From Rhizobium sp. (GTDB taxonomy: Bacteria; Pseudomonadota; Alphaproteobacteria; Rhizobiales; Rhizobiaceae): a stretch of 64,000 bases of DNA. Shown here piece after piece: positions 8,673 to 15,992 of the stretch (the first letter of the stretch is position 1; each line of letters opens with the position of its first letter). The notes below the pieces were generated by a model that saw only the letters and a list, made by a program, of their open reading frames with translations, was not told the origin of the DNA and made no database searches. The DNA is taken from positions 62,001 through 126,000 of the forward strand of contig JAPZUE010000041.1 of assembly GCA_027533385.1 (NCBI GenBank), read 5' to 3'. A program made the position numbers and the translations under genes.

Positions 8673-9953
8673 TCAGTAGGGCCGATCCGCCGCCAGTTCG
8701 CCTTCGGCAGCCTCGCGCTCGAGATAGCGCTGGTCGATCTCCGGCAGCGGCGCACCGTCGATGGCGGCTTCGAAGGCGGCGAGACGCTTGTGGATCGACA
8801 AGAGTTCGATGATCGTCGACCAGTAGCTGACGAGATACTGGAAGCTGTCCGTCACCTGACCGAAGGCGGTGGCGATCTGCTGCCAGACACCCATGGTGAT
8901 CTTGCCGGCGACGATCGTCGGGATGAGGATGAAGGTCAGGAAGATCGCGTCGAGCTGGCCATAGGTGAAGCGCGCGACGTTGAAATAGGTGTAGTGCCAG
9001 TACATGCGGAAATAGTTGCGGCGAACATTGGAAAACAGCTCCTTGACGGTCACCGGCTCGGCGCGCTCGGCATTGTCTTCACCATAGACCAGTTCCTTAC
9101 GGAACGCGGCTTCGACACGCTGGTTGCGGAACTGCAGGCCCGGCAGCTTGATACCAGCCACCATCAACAGCACCGTACCGAACAGCGACCAGAAGATCGC
9201 CAGCCAGAACAAGGCATGCGGCACCGCCCCGATGATCGGCAGCTCGGTGACATTCTCCGACATTCGGAAGAGGATCGGCAGGAAGACGACCAGCGTCATG
9301 ACCGAGTTGATCAGCGCAACGCCCAGGCCTTCGAGAATATTGGCGAATCGCATCGTGTCTTCCTGCACACGCTGCGAGGCACCTTCGATATGGCGCAGCT
9401 TGTCCCACTTCGACAGATAGAAGTCGTTCATCGCGTTACGCCAGCGGAAGACGTAGTGGTTGGTGAAGAAGGCGGTCAGGACGGACAGCGTCACGCCGAC
9501 CATGCCGATTTCCAGGAAGCGCAGCTGCAACTCGTAGAGCTGGCCGGCAGTCACCGTGCCATCGCCGTTCAGCGCCTTCTGGAAAAGGTCGAAGAAGGGG
9601 CCGCGCCAGTTGTTGACCGCGACCGAGATCTGCACGCTGAAATAGGCGATGAAGATGATGAAGGCCGAGCCCCAGATCGACCAGTTGGTCCAGGGATGAT
9701 CCTTGGCCAGCACTTGCCAGACACCACCGAAGATCAGCACGAAGATGGTGAAGTAGAGGTAGAACCAGAGATTGTCGGGCGTGAAGAAGAACGCAAGCCC
9801 GACAGGCGGCTGCTGGCCTTCCGCTAGTGGCGGCAAACCGATCGCGGCGCCCATCTGCGGGCCGACGGTATACCAGACGATAATACAGACAAGCGTCCAG
9901 ACGGCAGCCGAAGTAAAGAACAGCTTGGGCCGGGGAAAGAAGGAATGAAACAC
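8673..9953 (-). CDS. bacA: BacA/SbmA-family peptide antibiotic transporter
   Basis: A 426-residue inner-membrane protein of the SbmA/BacA family, which imports proline-rich peptides, bleomycin and legume NCR peptides by proton coupling and in rhizobia is needed for chronic symbiosis and very-long-chain fatty acid modification of lipid A. Several hydrophobic helices resemble the ABC membrane domain, but there is no ATPase domain. Family segments include WRGPFFDLFQKAL, RWRNAMNDFY and NVRRNYFRMYWHYTYFNV. I chose the GTG at 9953, which has an AAGG site 8 nt upstream and gives the family's usual start (VFHSFFPRPKLFF). An in-frame start at 10037 would add 28 residues unlike the family. Confidence 0.93.
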   Translation of the reverse strand: MFHSFFPRPKLFFTSAAVWTLVCIIVWYTVGPQMGAAIGLPPLAEGQQPPVGLAFFFTPDNLWFYLYFTIFVLIFGGVWQVLAKDHPWTNWSIWGSAFIIFIAYFSVQISVAVNNWRGPFFDLFQKALNGDGTVTAGQLYELQLRFLEIGMVGVTLSVLTAFFTNHYVFRWRNAMNDFYLSKWDKLRHIEGASQRVQEDTMRFANILEGLGVALINSVMTLVVFLPILFRMSENVTELPIIGAVPHALFWLAIFWSLFGTVLLMVAGIKLPGLQFRNQRVEAAFRKELVYGEDNAERAEPVTVKELFSNVRRNYFRMYWHYTYFNVARFTYGQLDAIFLTFILIPTIVAGKITMGVWQQIATAFGQVTDSFQYLVSYWSTIIELLSIHKRLAAFEAAIDGAPLPEIDQRYLEREAAEGELAADRPY

Positions 9954-10118
9954 GCGGGCAGCCTTCGTGTGGGAGAAGTCCTGGAAAGTCGATGGGAACC
10001 TAGGGCAGAAGGTTCCGGGCAGCAATGGCACCGCCAAATTGTGGCGGAATTACCCCCGCGAAAATGACGGGTTTGTAAGGATCGCTGCCGACGACGACGT
10101 CAGGCGGAAGCAATTCGG

Positions 10119-10499
10119 TCAGGCGGCCGCCCCCTTCAGAATAAAGTCTGCCTCGATTTCGTCGTAGGGAATGGCAACCCTTCCAACATCGTCCCTCTCG
10201 ACGAGACCCCAATCCATCAAGGTTGAGACATCCTCATGGACGCGCTTCACGTCACGACCGAGTACCCGCGCCAGCCCCCGGATGCTGGAGGGACCGAGCC
10301 TCTGCAGGCATTCGATCAACTCCCAGCGTTTCGGAGAAATGACGGAAAAAAGCTGTGCCGCAGAGCTGAAAGTGAGGACGAAAGGCGGTTTCTCCCCTGC
10401 CCCGGACGTCTTCCAGGATGCGGCAAAGCGCGCCCCCATGCTTTCGATGGCGGTTACTTCATCGGTCTCGCTGCGGATCTGGATGATTGCCCGCTTCAT
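10119..10499 (-). CDS. TumA-type antitoxin, HVO_A0114 family winged-helix protein
   Basis: A 126-residue predicted DNA-binding protein. The C-terminal half holds a winged helix (KRWELIECLQRLGPSSIRGL, then ARVLGRDVKRVHEDVSTLMD), characteristic of the HVO_A0114 group that pairs with DUF6516/TumE toxins. It is encoded after the toxin and overlaps it by 4 bp (10496-10499). It probably neutralises TumE and represses the pair through the palindrome at 10781-10798. Confidence 0.8.
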   Translation of the reverse strand: MKRAIIQIRSETDEVTAIESMGARFAASWKTSGAGEKPPFVLTFSSAAQLFSVISPKRWELIECLQRLGPSSIRGLARVLGRDVKRVHEDVSTLMDWGLVERDDVGRVAIPYDEIEADFILKGAAA

Positions 10500-10780
10500 G
10501 GATCGAGCCTCCTTTTCACTTCGTTGAGAAAATCAGCGACCAATTGATCGACCGTCGTGAAGACATAAGGTGTTTCCACGCCATCGATGTGTTTATGGTC
10601 ACCTTTCCCGCGCTCGTTGTCGAAACCGACAATCCGTATTCCGGCCCTGCCGAAATAGAGCTGATATTTGTAATGGTGAATGCTTCCCAACACCGGCGAC
10701 GGCAATCGCCAGATCACCATCTCGATGATCGCACCGTCACCAAGAACACGCTTCTCATGAAACTGTTTATCAGCCTTCAT
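10496..10780 (-). CDS. TumE-type toxin (DUF6516)
   Basis: A 94-residue protein with the DUF6516 pattern: ALVIEMVIW-like early strand (AIIEMVIWRLPSP), HHYKYQLYFGRAGIRIVGFDN in the middle and HKHIDGVETPYVF, then a C-terminal helix (VDQLVADFLNEVKRRL). TumE proteins are small toxins paired with TumA antitoxins. The gene order toxin then antitoxin and the 4-bp overlap are as described for the family. There is no Shine-Dalgarno sequence; the start codon directly abuts a perfect inverted repeat. Confidence 0.8.
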   Translation of the reverse strand: MKADKQFHEKRVLGDGAIIEMVIWRLPSPVLGSIHHYKYQLYFGRAGIRIVGFDNERGKGDHKHIDGVETPYVFTTVDQLVADFLNEVKRRLDP

Positions 10781-10798
10781 GTTGGCATGATTGCCAAC
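10781..10798. promoter_or_regulatory. Perfect inverted repeat, candidate TumA operator
   Basis: GTTGGCA-TGAT-TGCCAAC, with two perfect 7-bp arms, immediately abuts the tumE start codon on the minus strand. The position fits autoregulation by the TumA-like protein. No experiment is implied. Confidence 0.6.
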
Positions 10799-10895
10799 AA
10801 CCTCAAGCTTGTCAAATGGACAGTCGAGGCGCCCCCACCTTGCCTCCCCGCCAATAATCGCTAGAGGAGGGTCAACAGACTTTCAGGAGTGTCCC

Positions 10896-11129
10896 ATGAG
10901 CGATCTCAGCCTGCAGCAGGCCATCGACAATATCTACGCCTCGATCAACAACAACAACGAAGAGATCGACACCCATATCGCAGCGCTGAAGGCGGCGATG
11001 GCGCGCGACGGCGTGAAGGAAGCCATTTTCGACAACGCCAAGCTTGCCCAGCCGAACCGCCAGGGCCGCAAGATGATGCAGTCCTATTTCAAGAAAAAGG
11101 GCGTGGCCGTCGGCTTCACCAGCCAATAA
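10896..11129 (+). CDS. Small conserved hypothetical protein, 77 aa
   Basis: A 77-residue hydrophilic protein starting MSDLSLQQAIDNIYASINNN. The first half is predicted helical and coiled-coil-like, with an acidic and Asn-rich face; the second half is basic (QPNRQGRKMMQSYFKKKG). An AGGAG site sits 7 nt before the ATG. I do not recognise a named family, although proteins of this length and start occur in rhizobial genomes as I recall them. It stands alone between the TumE operator and map. Confidence 0.75.
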   Translation: MSDLSLQQAIDNIYASINNNNEEIDTHIAALKAAMARDGVKEAIFDNAKLAQPNRQGRKMMQSYFKKKGVAVGFTSQ

Positions 11130-11151
11130 GGACAAGCGCTGGCGGACGACT

Positions 11152-11904
11152 CTAATCCGCCAGCGTCAGCACCAGTGGCCCGTTCTTCGTCACCACGATC
11201 GTGTGCTCGAACTGCACGGTCGGTGCGCGCGGTTCGCTGAAGAGCGTCCAGGCATCCTTGTCGCCATCCTCGGCCCATTGTCCGCCGAGCGACAGGAACG
11301 GCTCGACGGTAAACACCAGCCCCTCCTCCATCATCCGCGTCTCATCCGGATCCGGCCAGGTGGAAAGCTCGGTCGGTTCCTCATGCAGGGAGCGGCCGAC
11401 GCCGTGGCTGGCGAGATTGGTGATCAGCGTATAGCGGTTCTTTTTGGCAAAGGCGCCGATGGAATTGCCGATATCGGCGAGCGGCCGGCCGGTCTTCACC
11501 TGATTAAGTCCGACCCAGAGCGCCCGCTTTCCGTCGCGCAGCAGCCGTTCGAGCTTGACCGTGCCCGGGGGCACGATGAAGGACGAGCCGGTATCGCCGA
11601 AATAGCCGAGCTTTTCGGCAGACACATCGATATTGACGAGATCGCCTGCCTTGATCACCCGATCACCCGGAATGCCATGGGCAATCTCTTCATTGACGGA
11701 AATGCAGGTCGCACCGGGAAACTGGTAGCAGAGCTCCGGCGCCGACTGCGCGCCGTTCTCCTCGAGCACTTTGCGCCCGATCAGATCCAGCTCGCGCGTC
11801 GTGATGCCGGGTTCGAGCGCTGCCGCCATCGTCTTCACCGCCGTCGCGCAGATGCGCCCGATGTCTTTCAGACGCGTAAGATCCTCTTCGGTTTCGACGA
11901 TCAT
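11152..11904 (-). CDS. map: Methionine aminopeptidase, type I
   Basis: A 250-residue metalloprotease that removes the initiator methionine from nascent proteins. The pita-bread fold residues are visible: CYQFPGATCISVNEEIAHGI (substrate-pocket His), NIDVSAEKLGYFGDTG (two metal-binding Asp), ASHGVGRSLHEEP (metal His) and LVFTVEPFLS (metal Glu). It is somewhat shorter than the 264-275 residues usual for the rhizobial housekeeping enzyme and is not next to the usual radC or sfsA genes, so it may be a second copy. Confidence 0.92.
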   Translation of the reverse strand: MIVETEEDLTRLKDIGRICATAVKTMAAALEPGITTRELDLIGRKVLEENGAQSAPELCYQFPGATCISVNEEIAHGIPGDRVIKAGDLVNIDVSAEKLGYFGDTGSSFIVPPGTVKLERLLRDGKRALWVGLNQVKTGRPLADIGNSIGAFAKKNRYTLITNLASHGVGRSLHEEPTELSTWPDPDETRMMEEGLVFTVEPFLSLGGQWAEDGDKDAWTLFSEPRAPTVQFEHTIVVTKNGPLVLTLAD

Positions 11905-11945
11905 GGCATTCCTTCAACGGCTCTACGGCGGGGATGAGCGCTGCC

Positions 11946-12992
11946 TTAGGCGGCAGACGCTGTCTCCGTCAACGCTTTCCGAACCAGCGGCGCGACTTTT
12001 GTTCCGAAGAGTTCGATGCCACGCATGATTTCCTTGTGCGGCATGGGACCGATCGCCATCTGCATGAGGAAGCGGTCGTTCTTGAAGATGCCATGCATGG
12101 CGACGATCTTTTCGGCGACCGTTTCCGGGTCGCCAACGAAAAGCGCACCGCGCGGACCGCGCGAGGCATCGAACTGCGCCCGGTTGGTCGGGCCCCAGCC
12201 ACGCTCGCGACCGATGCGGTTCATCACGACAGCCTGCGGCTCGTAGAAGATGTCGGCGGCCGACTGCGTGGTGTCATGGATGAAACCATGCACATTGATT
12301 GAGGTCTTGAGCGTCGACGGATCGACGCCGGCCTTGGCGGCACTCTGGCGATAGAGATCGAAGAAGGGCGCAAAGCGATGCGGCTCGCCGCCGATGATGG
12401 CGAGACCGAGCGGCAGGCCGAGATAACCGGCACGCGCCGCTGACTGCGGCGTGCCGCCGATCGCGATCCAGAGCGGCAGCAGATCCTGCAGCGGACGCGG
12501 ATAGACACCCCGCGCCTCAATCGGTTTGCGGGTCTGGCCTTCCCAGGTGACCACCTCGTTCTCGCGGATTTCCATCAGCAGCTGCAGCTTTTCGGCAAAC
12601 AGCAGGTCATAGTCTTCGAGATCATAGCCGAACAGCGGGAAGCTCTCGATGAAGGAGCCACGCCCGACCATCAGCTCGGTGCGCCCGCCGGAGAGCAGGT
12701 CAACCGTCGCATATTGCTGAAAGACGCGCACGGGATCATCGGAGGAGAGAACCGACACAGCGCTGGTAAGCCGAATGGTCTTCGTCTGCACAGCAGCAGC
12801 CGCGAGGATCGTGGCGGGCGAAGAGGCCATATAGTCAGGGCGGTGATGTTCGCCGAGGCCGAAGACATCGAGACCGACCTCATCGGCGAGCTTGATCTCG
12901 GCCAGAAGCTCGTCCACGCGCCGCTTGGCTTCCGCGCCCTTGTTGGCGGCATTGGGATCGACATCGGCAAAGGTGTAAAGTCCGAGTTCCAT
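11946..12992 (-). CDS. LLM-class flavin-dependent oxidoreductase
   Basis: A 348-residue luciferase-like monooxygenase with a TIM barrel that binds FMN or F420. The N-terminus (MELGLYTFADV) and the segment FGLGEHHRPDYMASSPATIL (about residues 45-64) mark the group with an EHH motif, and SVLSSDDPVRVFQQYATVDL follows. The substrate is unknown. ATG at 12992 begins the conserved domain; a frame open to 13094 adds residues without family support. Divergent from bdhA. Confidence 0.88.
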   Translation of the reverse strand: MELGLYTFADVDPNAANKGAEAKRRVDELLAEIKLADEVGLDVFGLGEHHRPDYMASSPATILAAAAVQTKTIRLTSAVSVLSSDDPVRVFQQYATVDLLSGGRTELMVGRGSFIESFPLFGYDLEDYDLLFAEKLQLLMEIRENEVVTWEGQTRKPIEARGVYPRPLQDLLPLWIAIGGTPQSAARAGYLGLPLGLAIIGGEPHRFAPFFDLYRQSAAKAGVDPSTLKTSINVHGFIHDTTQSAADIFYEPQAVVMNRIGRERGWGPTNRAQFDASRGPRGALFVGDPETVAEKIVAMHGIFKNDRFLMQMAIGPMPHKEIMRGIELFGTKVAPLVRKALTETASAA

Positions 12993-13228
12993 GGGTCTCT
13001 CTCGCTGTATCGTTGCGCCAGAGATAGAGGTTTGCCACCACAGGCGCAAACCGCGCCGGGGTGACGGACTGTTTCGAACTGGCGAACGGAGCAAGTGCGG
13101 CTTGCGAATTGATGCCTTTGGGCGAAGCAGTCTTGCGCCAAAATCGCGATTGCCAGTGCTCGGTCTTTGGGCATAACCTTCAACACACTATTGCGGCGCA
13201 ACACAGCGCCCCAGCATGGGAGAATGGC

Positions 13229-14002
13229 ATGGCAAGAACCGTCGTCGTCACCGGATCGACCAGCGGGATCGGGCTCGGCATCGCGAAAGCCTTTGCCGCC
13301 GAGGGTGCAAATCTCGTCATCAACGGCTTCGGCCCCGCAGACGAGATCGAAGCCAACCGCAAGGCGCTCGAAGCCCATGGCGGAAAGGCGATCTATCACG
13401 GCGCCGACATGACCAAGCCGGCCGAGATCGCCGACCTGATCGCCACTGCCGAAAAAACCTTTGGCAGCGTCGATGTCCTCGTCAACAATGCCGGCATCCA
13501 GCATGTCTCCCCGGTCGAGGATTTCCCGATCGACAAATGGGACCAGATCATCGCAATCAACCTGACGAGCTCCTTCCACACGATCCGCGCTGCGGTACCG
13601 GGCATGAAGGCCAGGAAAAAGGGCCGCATCATCAATGTCGCCTCGGCGCATGCGCTGGTCGCCTCGCCCTACAAATCGGCCTATGTCGCGGCCAAGCACG
13701 GGATCATGGGCCTTACCAAGTCTGTCGCCCTGGAACTGGCGGAATTCGGTATCACCATCAACGCCATCTGCCCTGGTTACGTGCTGACACCGCTCGTGGA
13801 AAAGCAGATCCCCGACACGGCCAAGGCCCGGGGCATTTCCGAGGAACAGGTGAAGACGGACGTGATGCTGCGCCTGCAGGCGACGAAGGAATTCGTCGCC
13901 ATCGAGGAGGTCGCGGCAACCGCCATCTTCCTCGCCAGCGACGCGGCCAGACAGATCACCGGCACCTCCATTTCGATCGACGGCGGCTGGACCGCGCAGT
14001 AA
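13229..14002 (+). CDS. bdhA: D-beta-hydroxybutyrate dehydrogenase
   Basis: A 257-residue short-chain dehydrogenase that oxidises 3-hydroxybutyrate to acetoacetate with NAD+, in the polyhydroxybutyrate cycle. The NAD motif is TGSTSGIGLGIA (residues about 8-19), NNAGIQHVSPVE follows, the catalytic Ser is in NVASAHALV and the Tyr/Lys pair in YKSAYVAAKHG. The C-terminus SIDGGWTAQ is that of BdhA. GGGAG sits 6 nt before the ATG. It precedes xdhA by 25 bp; in S. meliloti bdhA is reported in an operon with xdhA2-xdhB2, the same order as here. Confidence 0.95.
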   Translation: MARTVVVTGSTSGIGLGIAKAFAAEGANLVINGFGPADEIEANRKALEAHGGKAIYHGADMTKPAEIADLIATAEKTFGSVDVLVNNAGIQHVSPVEDFPIDKWDQIIAINLTSSFHTIRAAVPGMKARKKGRIINVASAHALVASPYKSAYVAAKHGIMGLTKSVALELAEFGITINAICPGYVLTPLVEKQIPDTAKARGISEEQVKTDVMLRLQATKEFVAIEEVAATAIFLASDAARQITGTSISIDGGWTAQ

Positions 14003-14027
14003 CGCGCCCCGCAGGAAAAGGCAGTTC

Positions 14028-15497
14028 ATGACCAGCATTCGTTTCATCCTGAACGGCGAAGATGTCGCCCTTGCAAGCCTCGACCCGACCGAGACGCTGC
14101 TCGACTTCCTGCGCCTGAAGCGCCGGCTGACGGGCTCCAAGGAAGGCTGCGCGGAAGGCGATTGTGGTGCCTGCACGGTGCTGGTCGGGCGTCTCGTCGG
14201 CGGTCGGCTGAGTTATGAAACGGTCAATGCCTGCATCCGCTTTGTCGGCTCGCTGAACGCCACCCATGTGGTGACGGTCGAACACCTGGCGGCCAAGGAT
14301 GGCACGCTGCATCCGGTGCAACAGGCCATGGTCGACTGTCATGGCTCGCAATGCGGTTTCTGCACGCCGGGCTTCGTCATGTCGCTTTACGGGCTTTGGC
14401 TGACCTCGGAGAACCCCAGCCGTGCCGAGATCGAGCGCGCGCTTCAGGGCAATCTCTGTCGCTGCACAGGTTACGAGCCGATCGTCAAGGCTGCCGAACA
14501 GGTCGGCCATGTCAGGCCGTCCGCCCTCTTCGACCCGTTGGAACGCGAACGCGCCAACATCATCGCGCGATTGGAAGAAATCTCGACCCGCGAAACCATC
14601 ACCATCACGGGCCCCGATGGCCGCCGCCTCGTCGTGCCCGGCAGCGTCGAAGGTCTGGCGGAGACGCTCGCTGCCGATCCCAAGGCAACCGTGGTGGCCG
14701 GTGCCACCGATGTCGGGCTCTGGGTTACCAAACAGATGCGGGTGCTCGACCCGGTCGTCTTCATCAACCATCTGCAAGACCTGCAGAAGATCACCGTGAC
14801 ATCAGAAGGCATCACGCTCGGCGCCGGCGTCAGCTACACCAATGCCTTCGAAGCGCTCCCCCAGGAAATCCCCGCCTTCGGTCGCCTGATCGAGCGCATC
14901 GGCGGCCAGCAGGTGCGCAACATGGGAACGATCGGCGGCAATGTCGCCAACGGCTCGCCGATCGGCGACAGCCCGCCAGCGCTCATCGCGCTGTCAGCCA
15001 CCGTCACCCTGCGCTCTGCCTCGGGCACCCGCACCATGCCGCTCGAGGACTTCTTCATCGACTACGGCAAGCAGGACCGCCAGCCGGGCGAATTCGTCGA
15101 AAGCCTGTTTGTGCCCCGCCCGAAGGCGGATAGCCATGTCGCCGTCTACAAGATCTCCAAGCGCCGCGACGAGGACATCTCGGCGCTCTGCGGCGCCTTC
15201 CACCTCGAAACCGATGCGGCCGGTATCGTCACCCATATCCGCATCGCCTTCGGCGGCATGGCGGCCACCCCGAAACGCGCCCGCGCCGTCGAGGCAGCGC
15301 TTTACGGCAAGCCCTTTACGCAGAGTGCGGTGGATGCCGCCCGCGACGCCTTCGATCTCGACTACAAACCGCTCACCGACTGGCGCGCCACGGCGGAATA
15401 CCGCCAGCTGACGGCGAAAAACCTGCTGACGCGGTTTTTCCTGGAAGTGTCCGGCACGCCGCAGGAACTGCAGCGCTTTGCGACGGAGGAGGCGTGA
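14028..15497 (+). CDS. xdhA: Xanthine dehydrogenase small subunit (Fe-S and FAD)
   Basis: A 489-residue subunit that passes electrons from the molybdenum site to NAD+. The N-terminal ferredoxin domain has the plant-type [2Fe-2S] cysteines in EGCAEGDCGACTVLV; the second cluster domain has CGFCTPGFVMSLYG and CRCTGYEP (about residues 105-150). The FAD domain follows, with VVAGATDVGLWVTKQ and MGTIGGNVANGSPIGDS, and the CO-dehydrogenase flavoprotein C-terminal domain closes the protein. Expected to pair with XdhB. Between the two genes lie 495 bp of palindromic repeats. Confidence 0.96.
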   Translation: MTSIRFILNGEDVALASLDPTETLLDFLRLKRRLTGSKEGCAEGDCGACTVLVGRLVGGRLSYETVNACIRFVGSLNATHVVTVEHLAAKDGTLHPVQQAMVDCHGSQCGFCTPGFVMSLYGLWLTSENPSRAEIERALQGNLCRCTGYEPIVKAAEQVGHVRPSALFDPLERERANIIARLEEISTRETITITGPDGRRLVVPGSVEGLAETLAADPKATVVAGATDVGLWVTKQMRVLDPVVFINHLQDLQKITVTSEGITLGAGVSYTNAFEALPQEIPAFGRLIERIGGQQVRNMGTIGGNVANGSPIGDSPPALIALSATVTLRSASGTRTMPLEDFFIDYGKQDRQPGEFVESLFVPRPKADSHVAVYKISKRRDEDISALCGAFHLETDAAGIVTHIRIAFGGMAATPKRARAVEAALYGKPFTQSAVDAARDAFDLDYKPLTDWRATAEYRQLTAKNLLTRFFLEVSGTPQELQRFATEEA

Positions 15498-15530
15498 TGG
15501 GGAGGGTGTTCGAACGTCATGCTGTCGGGT

Positions 15531-15575
15531 ACCCCCCTCTGCCCTGCCGGGCATCTCCCCCTCAAGGGGGGAGAT
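15531..15575. repeat. Palindromic repeat, 'CCCCCTCTG' family, copy A
   Basis: A unit of about 45 bp: ACCCCCCTCTG, then a short stem CCCTGCCGGGC, then a palindrome ATCTCCCCC-TCAA-GGGGGGAGAT. Copy A faces copy B at 15665-15710, so the two form an inverted pair around 89 bp. Confidence 0.85.
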
Positions 15576-15664
15576 CGGCAAGACGATTACGCTCGCCCAG
15601 ATCAAGGGTCGTACTTGCCGCAGCCACCAGCTTGATGGAAGGGCGGGAAGGCTGCCACTCGTCG

Positions 15665-15710
15665 ATCTCCCCCCTTGAGGGGGAGATGTCCGGCAGGACA
15701 GAGGGGGGTA
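15665..15710. repeat. Palindromic repeat, copy B (inverted to A)
   Basis: The reverse complement of the same unit: ATCTCCCCCCTTGAGG, then the stem GTCCGGCAGGAC, then AGAGGGGGGTA. The stem differs from copy A by paired changes (TCCTGCCGGA against CCCTGCCGGG), so base pairing is kept. Confidence 0.85.
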
Positions 15711-15740
15711 TCCACTCGGCAGGCCTTGGCGGCGGCTTGT

Positions 15741-15797
15741 CCACCTCCCCCTTGAGGGGGGAGGTCGCCGCGAAGCGGCGGGTGGGGGTGACCCGGG
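15741..15797. repeat. Palindromic repeat, 'GGTGGGGTG' subtype, copy C
   Basis: A related but distinct unit: CCACCTCCCCCTTGAGGGGG, then GCCGCGAAGCGGCGGGTGGG. The small hairpin CGCCGC-GAA-GCGGCG lies beside the C/G palindrome. Paired in inverted orientation with the unit at 15841-15890. Confidence 0.75.
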
Positions 15798-15840
15798 CCA
15801 CGAGTTCTGCCGCATCGATTGATGGAAATGTAACGCACAT

Positions 15841-15890
15841 CACCCCACCCCGGAGCTCCGCTCCGACCCTCCCCCTCAAGGGGAGGGTCA
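15841..15890. repeat. Palindromic repeat, copy D (inverted to C)
   Basis: CACCCCACCCCGGAGC, a small hairpin GGAGCT-CCG-CTCC, then CCTCCCCCTCAAGGGGAGGG. It faces copy C across about 43 bp of unique sequence. Confidence 0.75.
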
Positions 15891-15913
15891 GGCCGCGCCG
15901 CATCCCCGCGCCA

Positions 15914-15958
15914 CTCTCCCCCCTTGTGGGGGAGATGTCCGGCAGGACAGAGGGGGGT
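15914..15958. repeat. Palindromic repeat, copy E
   Basis: The same orientation as copy B, with TCTCCCCCCTTGTGGGGGAG followed by the stem GTCCGGCAGGAC and AGAGGGGGGTG. Ends 34 bp before the xdhB start. Confidence 0.8.
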
Positions 15959-15992
15959 GCTTCAGGCGCGACTGTTAAAGACGGAGGCCTTC

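Noticed and set aside
8440..8679. Plus-strand frame of 79 codons over the small membrane protein gene
   Set aside because: Arg/His-rich shadow in another frame that runs through the terminator hairpin; the 46-codon frame has coding character instead.
15531..15958. Possible CRISPR array between xdhA and xdhB
   Set aside because: The repeats are few, alternate in orientation, belong to two subtypes and have uneven spacing, and no cas genes are near.
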